This document shows positions 1 to 7,342 of a stretch of DNA of 12,272 bases, in pieces. The first letter of the stretch is position 1, and every line of letters begins with the position of its first letter. The notes under the pieces were generated by a model, which saw only the letters and a list, made by a program, of their open reading frames with translations, did no database searches and was not told the DNA's origin. This DNA is from Acidobacterium sp. (GTDB taxonomy: Bacteria > Acidobacteriota > Terriglobia > Terriglobales > Acidobacteriaceae), in assembly GCA_003152595.1 (NCBI GenBank), contig PMAM01000086.1, forward strand, positions 1 through 12,272, written 5' to 3'. A program made the position numbers and the translations under genes.

Positions 1-41
1 TCCTAAGACCCCCTGATAATAGGGAGATAGAAAGAAAACAG

Positions 42-66
42 CCGCCACTTAGGCGGGTTTCCTCTT
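42..66. terminator. Small bidirectional hairpin, probable terminator
   Basis: CCGCC (42-46) and GGCGG (52-56) form a 5-bp GC stem around a 5-base loop. On the + strand it is followed by a pyrimidine/T-rich tail (GTTTCCTCTT). On the - strand it is followed by a T-rich tail (CTGTTTTCTTTC), because an A-rich stretch lies on the left side; flanking GAAA/TTTC can extend the stem. It could terminate a + strand gene lying left of the window, or a leftward transcript reading out of the S10 gene. The stem is short and the T tracts are interrupted, so the call is moderate. Confidence 0.5.
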
Positions 67-507
67 AGCGCGCAATGTTCGTCCACCTCCAACTTACCCC
101 TGGCCGCCGAGTGCCACCTGTCTGCCCTGTTTGGCAGATGGGGACGTCGCCTTCCAAACTACCGGCTCCCTGCTCTCCGCTCCTGGCCACCAGCAAGTAC
201 TTTCGAATCACATGCAGAGACAACTTCTACTTTGGAATCAAATGCGTACCCACCATTCATTCCAGGACCGGGCGTACGCATTTGAATCCACAATAGATAC
301 GCGCAACCTATCCTGAAATCAAATGCATAGCTTGCACCTGAGAATTGCCGCCTCCGTCGATTCAAATACTTGCACGCGAATACCCCCTCTTGTCCTCCGG
401 AAAAACAACAACTTTCCCCGCAAGGACGAAGAAGCCGTACTCGACCTCTTGTCAAAGCCGTCAACACCTGGGAAGTCCAGCAGAATCAATCGGCGTCCCG
501 CAGTGCA
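67..507. other. Noncoding stretch with degenerate repeats
   Basis: No convincing gene is seen here. The open frames are short, overlap one another on both strands, lack ribosome-binding sites and give compositionally odd proteins with no recognisable domain. The stretch does hold a 6-bp hairpin (TCTGCC 121-126 / GGCAGA 133-138) and the repeat cluster listed separately at 198-374. With the G-rich hairpin next to the S10 stop codon it makes up the 560-base gap between the left edge of the window and the first gene. Confidence 0.7.
198..374. repeat. Cluster of degenerate GAATCAAATGC repeats
   Basis: Five related words are visible. TACTTTCGAATCACATGC is at 198-215 and TACTTTGGAATCAAATGC at 228-245, exactly 30 bases apart. 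An inverted copy, GTACGCATTTGAATCC, is at 274-289. TGAAATCAAATGCATAG is at 314-330. A weaker GATTCAAATACTTGC is near 358-372. Copies two and three form an inverted repeat: 234-249 against 274-289, 16 bases with one mismatch, around a 24-base loop. The spacing is otherwise irregular, so this is not a CRISPR array. The function is unknown; it could be a degenerate dispersed intergenic repeat or a set of binding sites. Confidence 0.6.
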
Positions 508-550
508 GGGGGGAGGGGGGGAGGGGGTCCACCCCATCCCCGCGTCCCCC
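508..550 (-). terminator. G/C-homopolymer hairpin just after the S10 gene
   Basis: On the + strand three G runs (6, 7 and 5 bases) separated by single A's occupy 508-527. They are followed by C runs at 532-535, 538-541 and 546-550. GGGGG 523-527 pairs with CCCC 532-535 around TCCA, and the stem continues across one mismatch as G-rich against C-rich. In the S10 mRNA (- strand) this folds about 11-30 bases after the stop codon. There is no T tract, so it may be a 3'-end stabilising or pausing element rather than a classic intrinsic terminator. The + strand G runs also fit a G-quadruplex pattern if the 7-base run is split. Confidence 0.5.
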
Positions 551-560
551 AGTCAGGTCC

Positions 561-2123
561 TCAGTGCTTGTTGAACATCTCCATCACGTCCTTGCGCAGC
601 GCCACACGGCTTGACTCCCGCGTGTAGAACATGTGGCCGCCAGGGAACTCGTGCACCGACACGCGAGTCGGGTCACCCATGATCGGCATCTCGTTCACCG
701 TCAGGATGGATCCCATGAACGGGCAGGAGAGATCGTTCCATCCATGCACGATCATGACGCGCAACTTCGGATCGGCCGCGACAGCCTGGCGCAGCTGAGC
801 CACCGAACCGCGACGCATCTCGTCATCCCGGCTCCAGTGCGAGCCCACTTCGTACGACAGCGCGTTATACCGGGCATCGACCTTCCAGCCCACGGTGTGC
901 GTCACCCAGTTCACCATCGCCGTCGTCGTCGGCGCGATCAGCGTAGCCAGCAGTGGATCGTTGGCGCGCTGTTCCGGAGCATACGGAAACGGATCGAACA
1001 TGGTCACGTTGGAGTCGTACACCGAACCCAGCTTGCCCTGCTCGCGATGGACCTCGCGCAGATAGGCGCCGGTTTCGAGGCGGCCACCCGACTCCTTGAC
1101 GAAGGTCGGGTCGAGGCCCGTCATGTCGGTGACCTTCTTGATCATCGCGTCGGTCGCTGCCTGATCGGTGTATCCGTGCACAACCGTCGTCAGGTAGTCG
1201 CCGAGCGTGTAGTCGATGACACCCTTCATCGTCTCCGGCGTCAGCTTGCCCTGCCGCTCCAGATTCGCCGCCGTGATCGACGGCAGCGTCACCAGCCACG
1301 GCAACGGCGACAGATCGCCGTTCTGCTCGAGGGTTGGGTTCAGGTAAGGCGAAACGAGCACCACCCCGTTCATCGCTACGCCGAGCTGCGACTGCAGGAA
1401 GTAGGTGATACGTGGTCCGCGGAACCCGCCATAGCTCTCACCGACGAGATACTTCCTGGACTGCAGCCGGTCGTTCACCACCAGCCAGTCATAGATCGCC
1501 CGTGACAGATACTCGATGTCAGGCTCGGTCGACCAGAACAGCTTTTTGGTCTGGTCCTCATCGACCAGGGAGCGGCTGAAACCGGTTCCGATCGGATCGA
1601 GAAAGACCAGGTCGGTAAAGTCCAGCCACGTGCCTGGATTGTCGACGAGAGTTGCGGGGTCGGACGGGCTGTCGCCCTCGTTGCCCGCATTCAGATGCTT
1701 GGGACCGATGGCGCCGAAGTTGAGGTATACCGAGGCGGCGCCGGGTCCGCCGTTCACTGCGAACGTCACCGGGCGATTGGGCTCGTCGACGGTATAAGCG
1801 GTGTAGACGAGCTGGCCCACGGCCTTTCCTTCAGGGTCGCGGACGAAGAGCGTACCGACGGTGGCAGTGTAGTTGACCTTCTTGCCGTCGAGCGTGATGC
1901 TCTGCGCCACGTGCGCATCGGCAGGCAGCGGCGGCAGTGGATTCTTCTCAGCAACAGGATTGGGGCCTGGCTTCGAAGGCTCAGAAGCCGCGGGCATGGG
2001 AGGATGAGGGCGTTCGTTATCAGACTGCGCCGCAGCGGAGTGACAGGGCAGCGCAGCGAGCGAGCACAAGGTGAGAGCAAGAGCAATGCGCCTGGGGGCG
2101 CGGGCGAGCGATGAAATTTCCAT
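561..2123 (-). CDS. Secreted S10 family serine carboxypeptidase-like peptidase
   Basis: A 520-residue protein of the alpha/beta-hydrolase S10 (serine carboxypeptidase) family, which removes C-terminal residues from peptides. An export signal spans about residues 1-33 (basic start, hydrophobic core LALTLCSLAAL, AAAQ at the likely cleavage site). The oxyanion-type loop NGGPGAAS is at 124-131, and the nucleophile serine is S230 in VGESYGG. The acid is probably D464 in HGWNDLSCP and the base H497 in GGHMFY, so the triad looks complete. A proline-rich linker (about 39-69) follows the signal peptide. The ATG at 2123 has no clear Shine-Dalgarno sequence, but it gives a well-formed signal peptide. 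The M13 peptidase gene ends 87 bp upstream on the same strand, so the two may be co-transcribed; both would work outside the cytoplasm on peptides. The exact substrate cannot be read from sequence. Confidence 0.92.
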   Translation of the reverse strand: MEISSLARAPRRIALALTLCSLAALPCHSAAAQSDNERPHPPMPAASEPSKPGPNPVAEKNPLPPLPADAHVAQSITLDGKKVNYTATVGTLFVRDPEGKAVGQLVYTAYTVDEPNRPVTFAVNGGPGAASVYLNFGAIGPKHLNAGNEGDSPSDPATLVDNPGTWLDFTDLVFLDPIGTGFSRSLVDEDQTKKLFWSTEPDIEYLSRAIYDWLVVNDRLQSRKYLVGESYGGFRGPRITYFLQSQLGVAMNGVVLVSPYLNPTLEQNGDLSPLPWLVTLPSITAANLERQGKLTPETMKGVIDYTLGDYLTTVVHGYTDQAATDAMIKKVTDMTGLDPTFVKESGGRLETGAYLREVHREQGKLGSVYDSNVTMFDPFPYAPEQRANDPLLATLIAPTTTAMVNWVTHTVGWKVDARYNALSYEVGSHWSRDDEMRRGSVAQLRQAVAADPKLRVMIVHGWNDLSCPFMGSILTVNEMPIMGDPTRVSVHEFPGGHMFYTRESSRVALRKDVMEMFNKH

Positions 2124-2210
2124 GACGAATACGATATATCGAAAGGCCGCACAGCGAGCGCGAGCGGCAGCGGATCCCAGGAGACTGTGACGATTCGCCG
2201 CCGGGCGAAG

Positions 2211-4310
2211 CTACCAGATGCGCACGCGATCGTCCGGCGCAAGGTAGAGATTCTCCCCGGCTTTCACCGTGAACGCCGCGTACCAGGCATCGATGTTGCG
2301 AACAACGTCGGCGCGGTACTGCCCAGGCGAGTGCCCGTCGGTCAGCACCTGGCGCCGCAGCGAAGCCTCGCGGGTCTTCGAACCCCAGTTCTGCCCAAAG
2401 GCGATGAAGAATTGCTGATCGCCGGTGAAGCCGTCCCTGGCCGGAGCTTCGGCGCCCTTGAGCGAAGCGCGATAGCTGTCGTAGGCGGCTGCGACCCCGC
2501 CGAGATCGGCAATGTTCTCGTCGATCGTCTGCTTGCCGTTGACGTGAACGCCCGGGAAGGGCTCGTAGGCGTCGTACTGCTTCTCGAGCTGCTCCGCCTG
2601 CTGCTCGAAATGCGCGTGATCGTCGGGGGTCCACCAGTTGCGCACGCGGCCTTTGGAGTCGAACGCGCTGCCCTCGGCGTCGAAGGTATGGCTGATTTCG
2701 TGGCCGATGACCGAGCCGATGGCGCCGTAGTTCACCACAGCCGGCGCCTGAGGATCGAAGAATGGCGGCTGCAGAATGGCCGCCGGAAAATTGAGGGCAT
2801 TTTGCAGCGGCAGGTTCACGGCGTTCACCGTCTGCGGCTCCATCGACCACTCATAGCGATCGACGGGCTTGCCGATGCAGGCAATCTGGTGCTGAAACTT
2901 CCAAAGCGGGGCGCGCCAGGAGTTGCCGAACGCGTCGTCGGCCCGAACCTCGTAGGTGGAGTAATCCTTCCAGCTTTCCGGATAACCGATGCCGACGTAA
3001 AGCGTGTTGAGCTTGGCCTGCGCTTCGGCGCGCGTCGAGGGCGCCAGCCAGGTGAGCTGGTTAATCCGCTTGTGGTAGGCGGCAATCAGGTTTGCGACCA
3101 TCGCCCGGGCTTCGGCTTTGGCCTGGGGAGAGAAATACTTCTGGGCGTAGATCTGGCCCACCGCATCGCCCAGATCGGCGTTGACGAGGTTCACGCCGAG
3201 CTGCCAGCGGGGGCGTTGCTGCTGCACGCCCGACATCACCTGGCCGAAGAAGGAGAACTGCTCCTCGGCGAGGGCGCGCGGCAATACATTCGCGTACGCC
3301 TCGATCAATTGCAGCCGCAACCAGTCCTTCCAGGTTTCAATCGGAACGGAAGCCACGAGCGCCGCTTCGCCCGTGAGAGCGGTCGGCGTCCAAACCATGA
3401 ACTGCTTCTGCCCGCCGAGCCCGGCAGCCTCAAAATACGCATCCCAGTCGAGCCCCGGCGCCTTCGCCGCGAAATCGGCTCGGGTCCACAGATTGTTGGC
3501 CCTGGCGATGTCCTCGATGTCGGCAAGGCTGACGTGGGTGGCGGCGATATCGCGTTCAAAGGTGACGATGCGACTGGCGCGGCCCTCTGGGTCGTCAAAG
3601 CCAGCCAGGCGCAGCATGGTGGCGACATGCGTGTAGTACTTCACACGCAGATCCTTCATGTGCGCCGATCCGTCGAGGTAGTAATCGCGGCTCGGCATCT
3701 GCAGGCCGCCCTGCAGCAGGTAAGGCATGTAATGGTCGGAATCGCCGAAGCCGGGCGCTACCCAGAGTCCGAGCAGGTTTGGCGTGGAGAAGACCGCGTT
3801 GTTCAGCATGTCGACATCGGCGCGCAGCGTTTTGCCCAATGCGACGGCGAGATCGTGCCGGTCATGGATGGCGGCGATTGCTGCCAGATGCGGCTCCAGA
3901 GGCTTCAGCCCACGGGTGTCGATGGCGGTCTCGTCCATGAAGGCGTTGTACAGATCGGCGATCTTTTGCTCATTCGAACCGTCGGGAGCTTTGGATTTCG
4001 CTGCCTCCTCGATGATGGCGGCAACATTCTTACTACTGCGATCGGCGAGGACGGAGAAGACGCCAATGCCGGCGCGGTCCGCCGGAATCTCGGTGCGGGC
4101 GATCCATTCTCCGTTGGCGTAGCGGTAGAAGTCGTCGCCCGGCTTGACCGAACGATCGATGTTGGCGACCGCAATGCCGTGCCGTGGTGCATTTGTAACC
4201 GTCGAGGTTGTGTTCTGCTGGGCAGCTCCGGCAAAAGGAAGAACCGCGGCAACGGCAACCACCGCCGCCGGCGCCAGGCGCGAAACGGAAGAACAACAAT
4301 AGCGGATCAA
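2211..4310 (-). CDS. Secreted M13 family zinc metallopeptidase (PepO/neprilysin type)
   Basis: A zinc endopeptidase of family M13 that cleaves small peptides, probably in the periplasm or outside. With the TTG start at 4310 it has 699 residues, the usual family length. The zinc site is complete: HEISH at 537-541, and E598 in the ENIADLGG motif with D602 supporting it. The substrate-side H660 and R666 sit in DGHSPGQYR. The N-terminal M13 domain starts with the typical DDFYRYANGEW (about 59-69). A signal peptide is visible (hydrophobic APAAVVAVAAVLPFAGAA). The frame stays open to a GTG at 4367, but that codon has no ribosome-binding site and would put a long basic tail before the signal peptide. 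TTG at 4310 is preceded by AGGAG five bases upstream and is preferred. The NA(F/Y) substrate motif reads NAVNLP, so an asparagine replaces the usual aromatic residue. It lies 61 bp after the transglycosylase gene. Confidence 0.96.
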   Translation of the reverse strand: MIRYCCSSVSRLAPAAVVAVAAVLPFAGAAQQNTTSTVTNAPRHGIAVANIDRSVKPGDDFYRYANGEWIARTEIPADRAGIGVFSVLADRSSKNVAAIIEEAAKSKAPDGSNEQKIADLYNAFMDETAIDTRGLKPLEPHLAAIAAIHDRHDLAVALGKTLRADVDMLNNAVFSTPNLLGLWVAPGFGDSDHYMPYLLQGGLQMPSRDYYLDGSAHMKDLRVKYYTHVATMLRLAGFDDPEGRASRIVTFERDIAATHVSLADIEDIARANNLWTRADFAAKAPGLDWDAYFEAAGLGGQKQFMVWTPTALTGEAALVASVPIETWKDWLRLQLIEAYANVLPRALAEEQFSFFGQVMSGVQQQRPRWQLGVNLVNADLGDAVGQIYAQKYFSPQAKAEARAMVANLIAAYHKRINQLTWLAPSTRAEAQAKLNTLYVGIGYPESWKDYSTYEVRADDAFGNSWRAPLWKFQHQIACIGKPVDRYEWSMEPQTVNAVNLPLQNALNFPAAILQPPFFDPQAPAVVNYGAIGSVIGHEISHTFDAEGSAFDSKGRVRNWWTPDDHAHFEQQAEQLEKQYDAYEPFPGVHVNGKQTIDENIADLGGVAAAYDSYRASLKGAEAPARDGFTGDQQFFIAFGQNWGSKTREASLRRQVLTDGHSPGQYRADVVRNIDAWYAAFTVKAGENLYLAPDDRVRIW

Positions 4311-4371
4311 GGCATCTCCTCGGATGAATGGCAGGCGGGGCAAACGGGGGAAGCAGGATAATAGCACGCGA

Positions 4372-6786
4372 TCAGCGCTCGGCGCGCTGATCGGCTACTT
4401 TATCGAGCTCGCGATAGATCTGCTCGTTGCGCACGATAGCCTCAACGTATTCGCGGGTCTCCGTGAAGGGGATCGACTCCACGAATTCGTCCATGCCGTG
4501 GTAATTCCCGATGCTCTGCCAGTCGGTCACGCGATCGTCCCCGGCGTTGTAAGCGGCAAATGCGTACTCCGGCTGGCCGCCGAACCTGTCGAGGGTCTGT
4601 TTCAGGTACAGCGTCCCGAGGCGAATGTTTGTCGACGGGTTCAGGAGCTCGCTGGTCTGGAAGTGGTGGATGCCTTCCTGGCGGGCGAGGGCGCGGCCAA
4701 CCGACGGCAGCAACTGCATCAGCCCGTACGCATTCCTGTTGGAGATCGCGCCCGGGTTGAACTCGGTTTCCTGGCGGATGAGGGACGCGACCATATAAGG
4801 ATCGAGTCCGTTACGTTCGGCATCGGCTTTAATGTCCGTCCAGTAAGACTGCGGGAACAGGATGCGCCAGTAGGCGACAGGAATCGCTTCGATCGGAGCC
4901 GAAGTATAGAACGGAATCGCGCGCTTCAGCAGGCGCATCGCGTGCCACGATTCGCCGTAGGACGCGTAAATTTCCGCTTCAGCGAAGGCGCCCCACTGAT
5001 CGCTGCCGTCAGAGGCCTGAATCTCGGGCGCAATGTATTCGTTGAGGCCGGCGTTGGCCAGCAGCCGCGCCTTGACCACGTGGGGATCGTCTTCAGGAAC
5101 GTCGTCGGTCAGTTCCGGAATGCTCGTCGGCTGCATCGCGTCGAGGATCGCATTGGTATCGGGCGTTACCGTCCCCAGATGGTTCAGCCGGTCCTGAGCC
5201 AGCATCGAGTAGTAGTAGTGCGGATAAACACGCAGGATCGTTCGGTAGTATTCGGCGGCGTCCTCAGGCTTCTTCTCCTGATCTTCGTAGATGCGGCCGC
5301 GCCAGTAGATCGCGGAAGGGATTTCTTTACCGCCCGCATAAACCCGAATCTGCTCGTCAAAGAGGCGAGCAGCCTCGGGATACTGCGCGAGGCGATAGTT
5401 GAGCCAGCCAGTGCGCCAGTGAGCGCTGGGCGCATAGTGGCTGGTCGGAAAGCGGCGCGCCAGCTCGCCATAAAACGTGATGGCGTGCGGATAGTCCTTC
5501 AGCAACAGGTACATGTTGCCGCTGGAGTACAGCGCTTCGGCCAGCCAGGGACTTGAGGGGAAGCGCGTTTCCATCTCGCTTACGATCGACTGCTGCGTGG
5601 TCTGATCCCCGCGGTCGCGGGCCAGCTCCATCAGAAGGTACATCCGGCGGGCACCGGTTTCGTCGTTCGTATCCGGAATAGGGTTCAGCTGGGGCGGTGA
5701 GAGCCGATGTAACTTCCAGTCGCACTCGGCGGCGGCAACCAGAAAGGTGTTGCGGCTCGCGTCATCGATGTTCGATTGCCCCGCAAGGGAGCGGTATTCG
5801 TCCTCGGCGTCGGAATAGTGCCCCGCGTTGTAGAGGGCGTCGGCATGGCGGCTCCGCTTCTCCGGCGGGAGCGTTGCAAGCACGCCGCTGGCTGCAAGCT
5901 GGCTGCGGGCCACACCGGCTTCGATCGAGAGCGGATAATCCAGATAAACGTGCTCGTAGAGTTGCTGCGCTTCAGCACTGTTACCGGCCAGCGCTTCCGC
6001 TTTCGCGAGAGCCAACTGGAAGTCGGCTTTTCCACCGACGGGTTCCTGACGGTGAGGATTGAGCGCGGCGAGAGCGGCCTGGGGATCGCCTTCCTGGATC
6101 ATGAGATTGGCGCGCAGAACCGGAACGCTGTCGACGAAAATACTGTCGGGATATTTGCGATCGAACCGATCCAGTACCGCCTCGGCCTGGGGCAGCTGGT
6201 TGTTCTGCAGGTACACCTGGGCGGTGAGGTAGTCGACATAGTCCGCCAGAGCACCGTCGGGCTCAGTGTTGGTGTGATCGGTACGATCCGCGGAATGCAG
6301 CGCAGCGACCGCCTCAGGAAATTGGCGCTGCAACAGGTATGCGTGGCCGACAGCCAGATAGGCGGCGGCCGCCGCTTCGCCGGTGTGACCGTGAGCCCAG
6401 GAACTAACCCCCGCGAAGGCAGCCGGCGTCGGACTCTGGGCAAGCTGCTGTGCCATGGGCCGCAACTGAGAAGAGGCGACGAAAGCGTGCTGGTAACGAC
6501 GGCTGCGGGCCCGCTCACGAGCCGTGAGCACATGGCGGCGACGATGGCGAGTGGCGACGGTGCGGGTGTGCGAAGTGCGGGTGGTCCGAGCCGAAGCGTG
6601 GGGCGAAGCATGGGCGTTGCTCGGCGTGCTCTGGTGTGTGGCCGTGTGATGGGCGGTTTTATGATGCTCCTGGGACGACGAGGTCGAGCCGGCCTGGACC
6701 GAGGCGAACGCCACAGTCGAACCCAGAGTGAAGAGGACTGCGAAAATGAGCGGCCGAGTTGGGGAAGGAACGCGGAAAAACAACAT
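4372..6786 (-). CDS. Soluble lytic transglycosylase with TPR-rich N-terminal part
   Basis: An 804-residue exported peptidoglycan-cleaving enzyme of the Slt70/family 1 type. It cuts the MurNAc-GlcNAc bond, leaving 1,6-anhydro ends. Residues 1-31 are a signal peptide (MLFFRVPSPTRPLIFAVLF, then AFA). Residues 40-85 are an unusual His/Thr/Ser/Arg-rich, probably disordered linker. Residues about 130-600 are helical TPR-like repeats (for example AAYLAVGHAYLLQRQFPEAV and ALYSSGNMYLLLKDYPHAI). The catalytic SLT domain runs from about 655 to 790: the catalytic Glu is E673 in RQETEFNP, followed by AYGLMQL, NIRLGTLYL and AFAAYNAG, all standard SLT signatures. The frame is open upstream to 7041, but that would overlap padR and its control region. 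ATG 6786 has AGAGG seven bases upstream and starts the signal peptide directly, so it was chosen. It is the first gene of the leftward set and is divergent from padR. Confidence 0.94.
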   Translation of the reverse strand: MLFFRVPSPTRPLIFAVLFTLGSTVAFASVQAGSTSSSQEHHKTAHHTATHQSTPSNAHASPHASARTTRTSHTRTVATRHRRRHVLTARERARSRRYQHAFVASSQLRPMAQQLAQSPTPAAFAGVSSWAHGHTGEAAAAAYLAVGHAYLLQRQFPEAVAALHSADRTDHTNTEPDGALADYVDYLTAQVYLQNNQLPQAEAVLDRFDRKYPDSIFVDSVPVLRANLMIQEGDPQAALAALNPHRQEPVGGKADFQLALAKAEALAGNSAEAQQLYEHVYLDYPLSIEAGVARSQLAASGVLATLPPEKRSRHADALYNAGHYSDAEDEYRSLAGQSNIDDASRNTFLVAAAECDWKLHRLSPPQLNPIPDTNDETGARRMYLLMELARDRGDQTTQQSIVSEMETRFPSSPWLAEALYSSGNMYLLLKDYPHAITFYGELARRFPTSHYAPSAHWRTGWLNYRLAQYPEAARLFDEQIRVYAGGKEIPSAIYWRGRIYEDQEKKPEDAAEYYRTILRVYPHYYYSMLAQDRLNHLGTVTPDTNAILDAMQPTSIPELTDDVPEDDPHVVKARLLANAGLNEYIAPEIQASDGSDQWGAFAEAEIYASYGESWHAMRLLKRAIPFYTSAPIEAIPVAYWRILFPQSYWTDIKADAERNGLDPYMVASLIRQETEFNPGAISNRNAYGLMQLLPSVGRALARQEGIHHFQTSELLNPSTNIRLGTLYLKQTLDRFGGQPEYAFAAYNAGDDRVTDWQSIGNYHGMDEFVESIPFTETREYVEAIVRNEQIYRELDKVADQRAER

Positions 6787-6879
6787 CAATACGCCTCTGG
6801 CTATCAGAGTATGACGAAATGGAGCGCCTTTAGGGATGGAAAGTCCCGGCGCTGCCCAAAAAGTTGCAACAACGCGTAC

Positions 6880-6893
6880 CGGAACCGGTTCCG
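6880..6893. repeat. 14-bp perfect palindrome in the slt-padR intergenic region
   Basis: CGGAACCGGTTCCG is a perfect inverted repeat lying about 95 bases upstream of the transglycosylase start and 40 bases left of the PadR operator. Flanking ACCGGA (6878-6883) and TCCGGT (6895-6900) give further symmetry. It could bind a dimeric regulator of the leftward operon. No clear -10/-35 pair was found next to it, and in GC-rich DNA a palindrome of this size can arise by chance. Confidence 0.35.
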
Positions 6894-6933
6894 CTCCGGT
6901 CCCCAGTGTGTTCATCATTCCGCTCGCCTCTCC

Positions 6934-6988
6934 CTCTCCTTGACAGTCTGGGAGAGTGCTGGTTACTCTCCCAGACAATCTTGGAGAG
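6934..6988. promoter_or_regulatory. Tandem dyad operator, likely PadR binding sites
   Basis: Two 23-bp dyads, 6934-6956 and 6966-6988, each read CTCTCC-N11-GGAGAG with GACARTC in the centre. They are identical at 19 of 23 positions in direct alignment, and their centres are 32 bp apart, close to three DNA turns. Seen as a whole, the region is also an inverted repeat with 24-base arms (20/24 paired) around GCTGGTT. The sites overlap the predicted padR -35 and -10 boxes, and the last GGAGAG is the padR Shine-Dalgarno sequence. PadR proteins bind palindromes as dimers and often repress their own operon, so autoregulation is the natural inference. The binding protein is not proven. Confidence 0.75.
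6940..6969 (+). promoter_or_regulatory. Predicted sigma-70 promoter of padR-ADOP
   Basis: A perfect TTGACA (6940-6945) is followed after 18 bases by TACTCT (6964-6969), which keeps the most conserved T, A and final T of a -10 box. This puts the start site near 6976 and gives a leader of about 20 bases before ATG 6995. The -35 lies inside the left dyad and the -10 enters the right dyad, so a bound repressor would block polymerase directly. The -10 is weak, so confidence is moderate. Confidence 0.55.
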
Positions 6989-6994
6989 ACACCG

Positions 6995-7342
6995 ATGAGC
7001 GGCGATAAGGCCATCGATCTGTTGCAGGGCACGCTCGACATGCTGGTGCTGAAGGCGGTCTCTCTGGGGCCCCTGCACGGCTATGGCGTGCTGCTGCGGA
7101 TCCAGCAAATTTCCCAGAACCGCCTCGAAATCCAGCAGGGATCGCTCTACCCCGCCCTCTACCGTCTGGAGCACGAAGGCTGGATTGCCGGCGAATGGGG
7201 CCTGAGTGAGAACAAACGGCGCGCACGCTTCTACCGTCTCACAGCCGCCGGGCGCCGGAGGCTGGAAATGGAGACGAGGAAGTGGCACGACTTCGCCGAC
7301 GTGGTGGGAACCATCCTGAAAACGGCGCCGGAGGAGCGATGA
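6995..7342 (+). CDS. PadR family transcriptional regulator
   Basis: A 115-residue winged-helix DNA-binding protein of the short PadR class (Acidobacteria/ADOP-linked type). The family start DLLQGTLDMLVLKAVSLGPLHGYGV lies near residues 8-32. QQGSLYPALYRLEHEGWI (about 47-64) is the recognition helix and wing entry, followed by RRARFYRLTAAGRRRLE in the wing. The short C-terminal helix (ETRKWHDFADVVGTIL) would serve dimerisation. An upstream in-frame ATG exists at 6956, but it lies in the operator. ATG 6995 has GGAGAG six bases upstream and matches the usual family start. The stop codon overlaps the permease start (ATGA), so the two are translationally coupled. It probably represses its own promoter through the dyads at 6934-6988; the signal it senses is unknown. 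Confidence 0.96.
   Translation: MSGDKAIDLLQGTLDMLVLKAVSLGPLHGYGVLLRIQQISQNRLEIQQGSLYPALYRLEHEGWIAGEWGLSENKRRARFYRLTAAGRRRLEMETRKWHDFADVVGTILKTAPEER

Noticed and set aside
198..374. CRISPR array
   Set aside because: The repeats are degenerate, in both orientations and unevenly spaced, and no cas gene is present.
75..627. Small open frames in the left noncoding region on both strands
   Set aside because: They overlap one another, lack ribosome-binding sites and read through G/C homopolymers and repeats.
633..1505. A + strand frame of 290 residues antisense to the S10 gene
   Set aside because: The product is an H/R-rich translation of the complementary strand, without domains; the S10 triad is intact on the other strand.
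2187..4361. A 724-residue open frame on the + strand antisense to the M13 gene
   Set aside because: It mirrors a GC-rich coding gene with strong third-position bias. The protein is rich in V, G and R with no domain, while the opposite strand has all M13 catalytic motifs.
4324..7008. Two long + strand frames (410 residues each) antisense to the transglycosylase
   Set aside because: They are shadows of the opposite-strand gene, whose TPR and SLT motifs are clear; no ribosome-binding site or recognisable family.
6787..7041. N-terminal extension of the transglycosylase frame up to 7041
   Set aside because: It would run through the padR operator and into padR, and would place 85 residues before an evident signal peptide; ATG 6786 has its own ribosome-binding site.
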